Shown here: positions 8,019 through 15,511 of the stretch, piece by piece | Layout of the letters: each line of letters opens with the position of its first letter | Position numbering within the stretch: the stretch's first letter is position 1 | Origin: Xanthomonas arboricola pv. populi | Lineage (GTDB): Bacteria > Pseudomonadota > Gammaproteobacteria > Xanthomonadales > Xanthomonadaceae | Reading direction: 5' to 3' | Length of the DNA stretch: 64,000 nt | Assembly (NCBI RefSeq): GCF_002939945.1 | Contig: NZ_MDEB01000005.1 | Location: 62,001 to 126,000 of the forward strand | Made by a program: the position numbers and the translations under genes | Notes under the pieces: generated by a model | Database searches by the model: none | What the model was told of the DNA's origin: nothing | Seen by the model: only the letters and a program-made list of their open reading frames with translations

Positions 8019-9338
8019 ATGTCGTCGACCGCTACTCCGTTCTCCTTCGCGCGCATCCTGGCGCTCAACGCCGGCTTCTTCGGCGTGCAATACAGCTTCG
8101 GCCTGCAGCAGAGCAACATGAGCCCGATCTACAACTATCTGGGCGCCGATCACGCGAGCCTGCCGTACCTGTGGCTGGCCGGGCCGATCACCGGGCTGGT
8201 GCTGCAGCCGTTCGTCGGTGCGTGGAGCGACCGCTCGGTGACCCGCTGGGGCCGGCGCATGCCGTACATGGTGCTGGGCGCGCTGGTGTGCAGCCTGTGC
8301 CTGCTGGCGATGCCGTTCAGCACTGCGCTGTGGATGGCGGTGTGCCTGCTGTGGATCCTGGATGCGGCCAACAACGTGGCGATGGAGCCATACCGTGCGC
8401 TGGTCAGCGATGTGCTGGCGCCACCGCAGCGGCCGCTGGGCTATCTCACCCAAAGCGCGTTCACCGGGCTTGCGCAGACGCTGGCCTATCTCACCCCGCC
8501 GTTGCTGGTGTGGATGGGCATGAACCAGGACGCCGCCAATGCGCACCACATTCCCTACGTCACCATCGCCGCCTTCGTGATCGGAGCGGGGTTTTCCGCG
8601 GCCTCGATCCTGCTCACCGCGCGCAGCGTGCGCGAGCCGGTGCTTGCACCGGCAGAGATCGCGCGGATGCGCCAGACCGGTGCCGGCCTGGGCGCCACCG
8701 TGCGCGAAATCTACGGCGCCCTGCGCGCGATGCCGTCGACCATGCGCCAGCTAGCGCCGGTGATGCTGTTCCAGTGGTACGCGATCTTCTGCTACTGGCA
8801 GTACATCGTGCTGTCGCTATCGACCAGCTTGTTCGGCACCACCGAAGCCGACTCGCATGGCTTCCGCCAGGCCGGCCTGGTCAATGGGCAGATCGGCGGG
8901 TTCTACAATTTCGTCGCGTTTCTGGCCGCGTTTGCGATGGTGCCGGTGGTGCGCCGCATCGGCCCCAAGTACACGCATGCGGCCTGTCTGGTCGCGGCCG
9001 GTGTGGGCATGTGGGTATTGCCGGGCATCCAGGACCGCTGGCTGATGCTGCTGCCGATGATCGGCATCGGGCTCGCCTGGGCCAGCATGATGGGCAACCC
9101 GTATCTGATGCTGGCCGACAGCATTCCGCCCGAACGCACCGGCGTGTACATGGGCCTGTTCAACCTGTTCATCGTGCTGCCGATGCTGATCCAGATCGTC
9201 ACCTTGCCGCTGTACTACGCGTGGCTGCTGCACGGCGACCCGCGCAACGTGATCCGCCTGGCCGGCGCGCTGATGCTGGCCGCCGCAGTGGCGATGCTGT
9301 GCGTACGCGTCCGCAAGCCCAGGGCCGTGGCGGCCTAG
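8019..9338 (+). CDS. suxC: Sucrose permease SuxC (MFS)
   Basis: This 439-residue protein is a major facilitator with about twelve hydrophobic helices. It shows the early sugar-cation symporter pattern: NAGFFGVQYSFGLQQSNMSPIY in helix 1 and WLAGPITGLVLQPFVGAWSDR, which carries the MFS loop 2-3 signature. These segments are typical of the GPH/SUT-like sucrose and maltose permeases, and the position in the sux locus gives sucrose as the substrate. It would take sucrose from the periplasm to SuxB. The ATG at 8019 is the first sensible start after the operator region. It is transcribed away from suxAB and converges with suxR across a short repeat tract. Confidence 0.92.
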   Translation: MSSTATPFSFARILALNAGFFGVQYSFGLQQSNMSPIYNYLGADHASLPYLWLAGPITGLVLQPFVGAWSDRSVTRWGRRMPYMVLGALVCSLCLLAMPFSTALWMAVCLLWILDAANNVAMEPYRALVSDVLAPPQRPLGYLTQSAFTGLAQTLAYLTPPLLVWMGMNQDAANAHHIPYVTIAAFVIGAGFSAASILLTARSVREPVLAPAEIARMRQTGAGLGATVREIYGALRAMPSTMRQLAPVMLFQWYAIFCYWQYIVLSLSTSLFGTTEADSHGFRQAGLVNGQIGGFYNFVAFLAAFAMVPVVRRIGPKYTHAACLVAAGVGMWVLPGIQDRWLMLLPMIGIGLAWASMMGNPYLMLADSIPPERTGVYMGLFNLFIVLPMLIQIVTLPLYYAWLLHGDPRNVIRLAGALMLAAAVAMLCVRVRKPRAVAA

Positions 9339-9443
9339 CCGCGACGCTTTACGTCTGTGTTGCTGAGTACTGAAGCAGCCGACTGCGATCGCGCCGGCAG
9401 CAACGCGTAGTTGCGCACCGCACGCCAGCACGCACGCTCTTAC

Positions 9444-9471
9444 GATTCCCGATTCCCGATTCCCGATTCCC
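9444..9471. repeat. GATTCCC heptamer, four perfect tandem copies
   Basis: Four exact head-to-tail copies of GATTCCC lie between the ends of convergent suxC and suxR, four bases before the suxR stop. The unit is the building block of the family C inverted arms elsewhere in the window, but no matching opposite arm is visible here. Confidence 0.9.
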
Positions 9472-9475
9472 GGCC

Positions 9476-10507
9476 TCAAGCCGACTCACGCACCACCAGC
9501 TTCACCGGCATCTCCACCGACTCCACCGCTTCGCCGCCGATCAGCGCAAGCAGCCGGTCCACCAGCAGGCGCGCGGCCAGCCCCAGATCCTGCCGTACCG
9601 TGGTCAACGGCGGTTGGCTGTAAGCGGCCATCGGAATATCGTCGAAGCCCACCAGCGAGATGTCCTGCGGCACGCGATGCCCGGCTTCGACCAGCGCGCG
9701 GATCGCACCGACCGCGATCACGTCGGAGGCGGCGAACAGCCCGTCCGGCGGATCGGTCTTCTTGAGCATGGCGCGGGTGAGGCGGTAGGCGTCTTCGCTG
9801 AGGAAGTGGCTGCGCGCATGCAGCCGCGTATCGAATTCCAGCCCGTGCCGCTGCAGCGCATGGCGATAGCCGGCAAAGCGCGGTGCAACCTCCGGCAACT
9901 GGTCGTCGCCGAGAAAGGCGATGCGGCGACGGCCGCTGGCGATCAGATGGTCGGTGGCCAGCGCGCCACCCTGGAAATTGTCGCTGCCCACGCTGATGTA
10001 CGACTGCCCGTCGATGCGGCTGCCCCACACCGCCATCGGCAGGCCATCGCGGGCGGCTTCGTCCAGCGCGGCATGTTCGGAACTTTGTCCCAGCACGATC
10101 ACGCCATCGGAGCGGCTGCCGCGTGCGAGTTGTTCCACCCATCCGTCCTGATGCCGGTCGAGCTTGGACAGCAGCATGCTGTAGCCGCGCCCGGTCAGTT
10201 CTTCGGCCAGCAGCGCCAGCATCGTCATCATGAAAGGATCCGACAGCGGCTGATCCAGCGCGTGCATCATCGGCACCGCCACGCTGACCGTGTTGGAGCG
10301 TTTGGCGCGCAGGCTGCGCGCGATCGGATCGACCTGGTAGCCGGCATCGGCGGCAATCTGCTTGATGTAGGCACGCGTCCGCTCGGCCACCACCGGGCTG
10401 CCGGCCAGGGCGCGCGACACGGTGGATTCGGACACCCCCGCCATGCGGGCGATGTCGGCCATCTGCGGGCGGACACCCGGCGTGGCGCGTTCTGAAGGTT
10501 TGGCCAT
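9476..10507 (-). CDS. suxR: LacI-family sucrose regulator SuxR
   Basis: This 343-residue protein has an N-terminal LacI helix-turn-helix (ADIARMAGVSESTVSRALAG, from about residue 17) with the following hinge, and a periplasmic-binding-like sensor domain ending in the usual VGFDDIPMAAYSQPPLTTVRQD segment. It is expected to repress suxA-suxB and suxC until sucrose or a product binds. The ATG at 10507 gives the compact N-terminus MAKPSERAT; the frame continues upstream by 88 codons without family similarity. The upstream region contains an unusual 16-bp periodic array, which could bear on its own control. Confidence 0.93.
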   Translation of the reverse strand: MAKPSERATPGVRPQMADIARMAGVSESTVSRALAGSPVVAERTRAYIKQIAADAGYQVDPIARSLRAKRSNTVSVAVPMMHALDQPLSDPFMMTMLALLAEELTGRGYSMLLSKLDRHQDGWVEQLARGSRSDGVIVLGQSSEHAALDEAARDGLPMAVWGSRIDGQSYISVGSDNFQGGALATDHLIASGRRRIAFLGDDQLPEVAPRFAGYRHALQRHGLEFDTRLHARSHFLSEDAYRLTRAMLKKTDPPDGLFAASDVIAVGAIRALVEAGHRVPQDISLVGFDDIPMAAYSQPPLTTVRQDLGLAARLLVDRLLALIGGEAVESVEMPVKLVVRESA

Positions 10508-10668
10508 GTCAGCGCAGTGCGGAAAAACCCGAGTGTAATCAGTTCGCGCTGGAGGCGGGTTGATCGATGCAGTGGCGGTCGCTTGCGCGTGCTGGTCAGG
10601 CGCCATCACGCACCTGCATGCACGCGCAGGGTAGGCGCGGCGTGCCTGATAGCGGCAACGACTATCGT

Positions 10669-10767
10669 GAGGTTGTAGAGCAGTTGAGGCTTCGGAGTGG
10701 CGAAGCTTCAGAACGGTGAGGCTTAAAAACAATGAGGCTTCATAGCGGTGAAGCTTCACCGCTATGA
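10669..10767. repeat. Five 16-bp tandem units ending in a 28-bp perfect palindrome
   Basis: The heptamer GARGCTT begins at 10686, 10702, 10718, 10734 and 10750, exactly 16 bp apart. A degenerate sixth unit starts at about 10669. The consensus unit is roughly GARGCTTCANANCGGT. The last two units create a perfect 28-bp palindrome at 10740-10767, centred on GAAGCTTC. The array lies in the 388-bp gap between the end of the PhaB-like gene and the start of suxR, both on the minus strand. I see no gene in the rest of the gap. Confidence 0.85.
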
Positions 10768-10895
10768 TCAAAGTCTGCGCTTACTGCCCGGCTAGCGCAG
10801 TCGGTGTTCGGAACCGGCATGTCGCGTTCGCACAGTCCGGCTCGGATGCGTCGTCCATACTCACATGACGACCGCGCTACGTTGCGTAGCGGCTC

Positions 10896-11636
10896 TCAGC
10901 CCATGTACAGACCGCCATTGACTGCATAGTCGGCGCCGGTCACGTAGGCCGCTTCATCGGAGGCGAGCCAGGCGCAAAGACCGGCGACTTCGGCCGGCTT
11001 GCCGAGCCGGCGGATCGGTACCGAGGTGGCCAGGCGGTCGAGCACGTCGGGCGGGAAACTGCTGATCGAGGCACTGGCGATGTAGCCCGGCGAAATGGTG
11101 TTGACGGTGACCCCGCGCGAGGCGACCTCCTGCGCCAGGGCGCGGCTAAAACCATGCATCGCCGCCTTGGCGGTGGCGAAATTGATCTGCCCGATCTGGC
11201 CCTTGTGCGCACTGACCGAGCCGATGTTGACGATGCGTCCCCAACCGCGCGCGGTCATGCCGTCGACCACCTGCTTGGTGATGTTGAACAGCGAATGCAG
11301 ATTGCTGGCGATCACCGCGTTCCAGTCGTCGCGGCTCATCTGCCGGAACAGGGTGTCGCGGCTGCCGCCGGCATTGTTGACCAGCACATCGATCTCGCCG
11401 ACCTCGGCCTTGACCTTGGCGAAGGCGGCCACGGTGGAATCCCAATCGGCGGCATTGCCTTCGGAGGCGACGAACTCGAAGCCCTGCTCGCGCTGCTCGC
11501 GCAACCAGGAGGTCTTGCGCGGCGAATTGGGCCCGCAACCGGCGACCACGGTATGCCCGCTGCGTGCCAGCTTCTGGCAGATCGCGGTACCCACGCTGCC
11601 CATGCCGCTGGTGACGTATGCGATGCGAAGTGTCAT
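10896..11636 (-). CDS. phbB: Acetoacetyl-CoA reductase-like SDR (PhaB/PhbB family)
   Basis: This 246-residue short-chain dehydrogenase aligns without gaps with PhaB acetoacetyl-CoA reductases, which make (R)-3-hydroxybutyryl-CoA with NADPH for polyhydroxybutyrate. The Rossmann motif reads TSGMGSVG rather than TGGMGGIG, followed by the PhaB-type segment VVAGCGPNSPR, and NNAG is present. The catalytic Ser140 and Lys157 are conserved, but the catalytic Tyr153 is Phe (INFATAK; codon TTC at 11180-11178). The family's proton donor is therefore missing, and activity may be lost or altered. No phaA or phaC is nearby. It follows citM on the same strand across a family C repeat, so co-transcription is uncertain. 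Confidence 0.88.
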   Translation of the reverse strand: MTLRIAYVTSGMGSVGTAICQKLARSGHTVVAGCGPNSPRKTSWLREQREQGFEFVASEGNAADWDSTVAAFAKVKAEVGEIDVLVNNAGGSRDTLFRQMSRDDWNAVIASNLHSLFNITKQVVDGMTARGWGRIVNIGSVSAHKGQIGQINFATAKAAMHGFSRALAQEVASRGVTVNTISPGYIASASISSFPPDVLDRLATSVPIRRLGKPAEVAGLCAWLASDEAAYVTGADYAVNGGLYMG

Positions 11637-11657
11637 TGCTTGAACTCCTTCGGAGTT

Positions 11658-11796
11658 GGGAATGGGGAATCGGGAGTGGGGAATCGATCGAGCAGGAGCC
11701 GCCTTTGCGGTGTCTGGTCTTCCATGTGGAAGTCAGTAATCGACACGACAGCACAGCGCCGCCCTTACGATTCCCCACTCCCGATTCCCCATTCCC
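11658..11796. repeat. Family C inverted repeat, copy 1 (29-bp perfect arms)
   Basis: The left arm at 11658-11686 begins GGGAATGGGGAATCGGG. The right arm at 11768-11796 is its exact reverse complement over all 29 bases, with an 81-base spacer. It fills almost the whole gap between citM and the PhaB-like gene. A long-stem hairpin could form in transcripts of either strand. Confidence 0.92.
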
Positions 11797-11804
11797 GGCG
11801 GGCG

Positions 11805-13133
11805 TCAGCGCGCCAACGGAAACAGGCCAAACACCAACCCGCCCGCCAGCATCAGCAGCGAAATCAGCACCGCCCACTTCAGCGTGAAGCGTTGATGGTC
11901 GGCGAAGTCGACCTTGGCCAGGCCGACCAGCAGATAGGTCGATGGCACCAGCGGGCTGAGCAGATGCACCGGTTGCCCGGCCAGCGAGGCGCGGGCCATT
12001 TCCACCGGGGTGATGCCGTAGTGGCCGGCGGCTTCGGACAGGATCGGCAACACGCCGAAGTAGAACGCGTCGTTGGACATGAAGAACGTAAACGGCATGC
12101 TGACGATCGCGGTGATCACCGCCAGATACGGGCCCCAGCTGTCCGGGATCACCGCCAGGAAGCTGCGCGACATCGCTTCGACCATGCCGGTGTCGGACAG
12201 GATGCCGGTGAAGATGCCGGCGGCGAAGATCAGCGACACCACCGACAGCACGTTGCCGGCGTGATTGACCAGACGACGGCGCTGCTCGGCCAGGTTGGGG
12301 TAGTTGATCATCAGCGCCAGCGCGAAGCCGATCATGAACAGCACCGGCATCGGCAGCACGCCGACCACCAGGGCGGCCATCAGCGCCAGGGTCAGGGTCA
12401 GGTTCACCCACAGCAGCTTGGGCCGCTTCATGTCCTCGGTGTCTTCCACGCGCGGCAGCGCATCGCTTTCTTCGGGGATGCCGTTGTCCAGCCAGTTGCC
12501 GTCGGCGGGCAGGCGCACCACGCCCAGGCGGCGCCGTTCGCGCATGCCCAGATACCAGGCCAGCGTGAGGATGCCGGCGATCGCCAACGCCATCGCCGGC
12601 ACCAGCGGCACGAACACATCGGCCGGATCCACATGCAGGGCGGTGGCGGCGCGCGCCGTGGGGCCGCCCCACGGGGTCAGGTTCATCACGCCGCTGGCCA
12701 GGATGGTCACGCAGGTGAGGTTGAGCGCGTTCATGCCCAGGCGCTGATACAGCGGCAGCATCGCCGACACGGTGATCATGTAGGTGGTGGAGCCATCGCC
12801 GTCGAGCGAGATCAGCATCGCCAGGATCGCCGTGCCCATGACGATCTTCAGCGGATCGCTCTTGACCAGGCGCAGGATACGGCCGACCAACGGATCGAAC
12901 AGGCCGGCATCGATCATCACCCCGAAGTAGAGGATGGCGAACATCAGCATCACGCCGGTGGGCGCGATCTTCTTGATGCCGTCGAGCATCATCTCGTTGA
13001 TGCCGGTGCCGAAGCCGCCCAGCAGCGCGAACACGATCGGTACCGTGATCAGAGCCACCAGCGGCGACAGCCGCTTGCTCATGATCAGGTACATGAAGGT
13101 GATCACCATTCCGAAACCGAGCGCGGTCAGCAT
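11805..13133 (-). CDS. CitMHS-family citrate-metal/proton symporter
   Basis: This 442-residue inner-membrane protein has about twelve hydrophobic segments and matches the CitMHS citrate carriers (CitM/CitN type, citrate as a complex with Mg2+ or other divalent ions). Recognisable family segments are MLMFAILYFGVMIDAGLFDP, the SLDGDGSTTYMIT motif at about residues 110-122, and ASGVMNLTPWGGPTARA. A homologous citrate carrier has been linked to growth on citrate in Xanthomonas. The ATG at 13133 has AAAGGA upstream. It lies 241 bp from the porin gene on the same strand and near tctDE, so it is the likely target of that two-component system. Confidence 0.9.
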   Translation of the reverse strand: MLTALGFGMVITFMYLIMSKRLSPLVALITVPIVFALLGGFGTGINEMMLDGIKKIAPTGVMLMFAILYFGVMIDAGLFDPLVGRILRLVKSDPLKIVMGTAILAMLISLDGDGSTTYMITVSAMLPLYQRLGMNALNLTCVTILASGVMNLTPWGGPTARAATALHVDPADVFVPLVPAMALAIAGILTLAWYLGMRERRRLGVVRLPADGNWLDNGIPEESDALPRVEDTEDMKRPKLLWVNLTLTLALMAALVVGVLPMPVLFMIGFALALMINYPNLAEQRRRLVNHAGNVLSVVSLIFAAGIFTGILSDTGMVEAMSRSFLAVIPDSWGPYLAVITAIVSMPFTFFMSNDAFYFGVLPILSEAAGHYGITPVEMARASLAGQPVHLLSPLVPSTYLLVGLAKVDFADHQRFTLKWAVLISLLMLAGGLVFGLFPLAR

Positions 13134-13374
13134 GCGGGCACATCCTTTGAGGCGTACAGCAGGGGGAGAGTGGAGCGCGCCGCTGCGCAGGGCATGCAAC
13201 GGCGATGACGTGGGCGCAGATCGTGCGCGGCGGCTGCGCGCATCGTCGTGTCTCGAACAGGCCGCTGGTCCCGCGGCGCCGGATCAGCAGCGACGACAAC
13301 AGCGCCACGCTTGCGCAGCGCAGCGCGCCCGGTGCTTGCAATCGCCTTGACTCCTGGTGCGCGCATGCACGTCA

Positions 13375-14568
13375 TCAGAAGTCGTACTGGAACCGGCCGG
13401 TCACCGCCAGCGTGTGATCGACCACCGCATCGGCCATGCGGTCGCGGTTGCGGCTATCGATCACATTGAGCATCACGCGCAGATTCGGCTTGAAATACCA
13501 GTTGCCGCCCAGCGTCCACGATTGCGTGCTGGCATCGATGAAATCGGGTTGGCCATCCAGATGCTGATCGCCGCGCATGTAGTCGTAGCGCAAGGCCAGC
13601 TCGAACGCGCCGGAGGGACGATTGGGCGTCTTGATCCGGCTGAAACGTCCGGTCTTGCGGTCGTAGCCGCGCGACTCGCCGGTGACGAACCAGCTGACCA
13701 GGCCATAGCTGGCCAACACCTTGGCATGCTGGGAGCCGTCGTCGAGCAGGCCGCCGCTGAATTCGCTCTGCCACGACCATGGGCCCAGCACTTCGGCGTA
13801 TTCCAGCGACCATTTGTCGAAATCGGTATCGCGGCCATCGGCAAAGCGCGCCAGGGTGATGCGGCTGTTGTTGGCCAGATCGTTTTCCGGGCGTGGACGG
13901 ATCAGCAGGGGCGCCGCACCGCCGCTGCCCGGATGCGAATAGCGCTCGTGCGCCAGCGACACGCCCAGGTGGCGCAGCCGCGCCTCGCCCATCTCCGGTG
14001 CGAAGGTCAGCCGGGTGCCGAGCGCGCCGCCCTTGGTGGACGAGTTGTCGATGCTTTCCAGGCTGTAGGCCGCGGTGGACCAGGTTGCATCGGGACGATT
14101 GGCCTGCCAGGAGATCGCCTTGCGGTAGATCGGCGCCAGCGTGGTGGCTGCATAGCCGCGTTCCAGGAACGGGCCGTAGTTGGAGCCGGTGCGATCGTCC
14201 AGCGAGAAGTACTGCTTGAACTGGCCCACGGTCAGCGTACCGGCGGAAAACTTCCTGGCGATATACACATCGCGTGCCAGGATGCCGCGGCTGCCGGACT
14301 CGTATTGCAGGCCGGCAAATTCCGCTTCGGCCTTGTAGGTGAAGCCGTAGAACGTGCCCGCCACGTCCAGCCACACGCGGCGGAACTGGGTGTCGTTGCG
14401 CTCGGGCGTGCCGCGTTCGTCGTTGTCGAACATGGTGAAGTCCCAATGCACGCGCCCACCCACCTCGGCGGTGACCGGGCCGTCGCCCTCGGCCGCCTGC
14501 GCCGCCGGGGCCAGGCACAGCGCAGCGCAGGCGGTGAAGACGCGCAGACGCAAGGTGTCGTTGCTCAC
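13375..14568 (-). CDS. OprO/OprP-type outer-membrane porin (citrate module)
   Basis: This 397-residue beta-barrel protein belongs to the phosphate-selective porin O/P family. It has a signal peptide ending near LAPAAQAA, a barrel with many alternating aromatic strands, and the terminal phenylalanine signature GRFQYDF. I chose the GTG at 14568 because GGGAGG stands a few bases before it; an in-frame ATG 18 bases upstream would swallow that ribosome site. The family name reflects phosphate porins, but the neighbours suggest passage of citrate or another tricarboxylate. It is divergent from tctD and could be controlled by it. Confidence 0.88.
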   Translation of the reverse strand: MSNDTLRLRVFTACAALCLAPAAQAAEGDGPVTAEVGGRVHWDFTMFDNDERGTPERNDTQFRRVWLDVAGTFYGFTYKAEAEFAGLQYESGSRGILARDVYIARKFSAGTLTVGQFKQYFSLDDRTGSNYGPFLERGYAATTLAPIYRKAISWQANRPDATWSTAAYSLESIDNSSTKGGALGTRLTFAPEMGEARLRHLGVSLAHERYSHPGSGGAAPLLIRPRPENDLANNSRITLARFADGRDTDFDKWSLEYAEVLGPWSWQSEFSGGLLDDGSQHAKVLASYGLVSWFVTGESRGYDRKTGRFSRIKTPNRPSGAFELALRYDYMRGDQHLDGQPDFIDASTQSWTLGGNWYFKPNLRVMLNVIDSRNRDRMADAVVDHTLAVTGRFQYDF

Positions 14569-14682
14569 AGACCCTCCCAGGTACATGTGTGAATCAGGTT
14601 CAGCGATGCACCGCACAGGCACACTGCGGCGCGTTGGCAGCAGCCTAGTCCGGCGAAGCTGTCATGGACCTGTCGTTGGCGC

Positions 14683-14804
14683 GGGAATGGGGAGTCGGGA
14701 ATGGGGAATCGCAAGAGCGTTAAGAGCTTTTGTCCGCGAGGGCTGTTACCTTCCGGCCGCGGCCAACCGCCGTTCCGATTCCCCATTCCCCACTCTCGAT
14801 TCCC
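14683..14804. repeat. Family C inverted repeat, copy 2
   Basis: The arms at 14683-14711 and 14776-14804 are both 29 bases and pair with three mismatches, with a 64-base spacer. The right arm ends five bases before the tctD start codon, so the hairpin would lie in the tctD 5' leader and no ordinary Shine-Dalgarno sequence is left. Confidence 0.88.
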
Positions 14805-14809
14805 GCCCA

Positions 14810-15511
14810 ATGCGCCTGCTGCTAGTCGAAGACAACGCCGACCTCGCCGATGCCATCGTGCGGCGCATGCGCCGTAGCGGGCATGCGGTGGATTGGCAGT
14901 CCGATGGGTTGGCGGCGGCGAGTGTGCTGCGCTATCAGAGCTTCGATCTGGTGGTGCTGGATATCGGCCTGCCCAAGCTGGATGGGTTGCGTGTGCTGGC
15001 CGGGATGCGCGAGCGTGGCGATACCACGCCGGTGCTGATGCTGACCGCGCGCGACGGCATCGAGGACCGCGTGCAGGCGCTGGATGTCGGGGCCGACGAC
15101 TACCTGGGCAAGCCGTTCGATTTCCGCGAGTTCGAGGCGCGTTGCCGCGTGCTGCTGCGGCGCAATCGCGGGCAGGCCAGCGAGGTGGTGCAGATCGGCG
15201 GGTTCGTGTTCGACAACGCCGCGCACACGCTACTGCTGGACGGCGTGCCGATCGAGTTGCCCAATCGCGAATACCGCTTGTTCGAGATCCTGATCGGACG
15301 CCTGGGCCAGGTGGTGGGCAAGGACGAGATCGGCAACGGCTTGTTCGGCTTCGACGACGATGCCGGGCCGAACGCGATCGAGCTGTATGTCGGCCGCCTG
15401 CGTCGCAAGCTGGCGGGCGCGCCGCTGCGCATCGTCACCGTGCGCGGCGCCGGCTACAAGCTCGAAGACGCCGATCCGCATGCGCCGGTGGAGCCGGGCG
15501 TCGATGGCTGA
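14810..15511 (+). CDS. tctD: OmpR-type response regulator TctD
   Basis: This 233-residue protein has a receiver domain with the acidic pocket Glu7-Asp8, phosphoacceptor Asp51, Thr79 and Lys101, and a C-terminal winged helix ending VTVRGAGYKLE. It resembles TctD/QseB-type regulators. With the adjacent TctE kinase it should sense external tricarboxylates and control the nearby citrate transporter and porin; the regulon is inferred from position. Its last 8 bases overlap tctE, so the pair is translationally coupled. The start codon follows directly on a family C repeat arm. Confidence 0.9.
   Translation: MRLLLVEDNADLADAIVRRMRRSGHAVDWQSDGLAAASVLRYQSFDLVVLDIGLPKLDGLRVLAGMRERGDTTPVLMLTARDGIEDRVQALDVGADDYLGKPFDFREFEARCRVLLRRNRGQASEVVQIGGFVFDNAAHTLLLDGVPIELPNREYRLFEILIGRLGQVVGKDEIGNGLFGFDDDAGPNAIELYVGRLRRKLAGAPLRIVTVRGAGYKLEDADPHAPVEPGVDG

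Noticed and set aside
10686..10765. Possible CRISPR-like array
   Set aside because: The unit is 16 bp with no spacers of constant length distinct from the repeat and no cas genes; it is a tandem repeat.
9476..10771. Longer suxR starting at 10771
   Set aside because: The added 88 codons have no similarity to LacI proteins and would run through the 16-bp repeat region.
10788..10825. tRNA-like stretch GCCCGGCTAGCGCAGTCGGT
   Set aside because: It resembles the acceptor and D-arm of a tRNA, but no anticodon arm, T-arm or matching acceptor strand follows.
11154..13208. Plus-strand open frame of 684 codons opposite citM
   Set aside because: The translation is rich in His, Gln and Arg without any domain and is fully covered by citM and the PhaB-like gene on the minus strand.
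14568..14622. Upstream ATG or GTG starts for the citrate-module porin
   Set aside because: The GTG at 14568 has a near-ideal GGGAGG; earlier starts would place that site inside the coding sequence and spoil the signal peptide.
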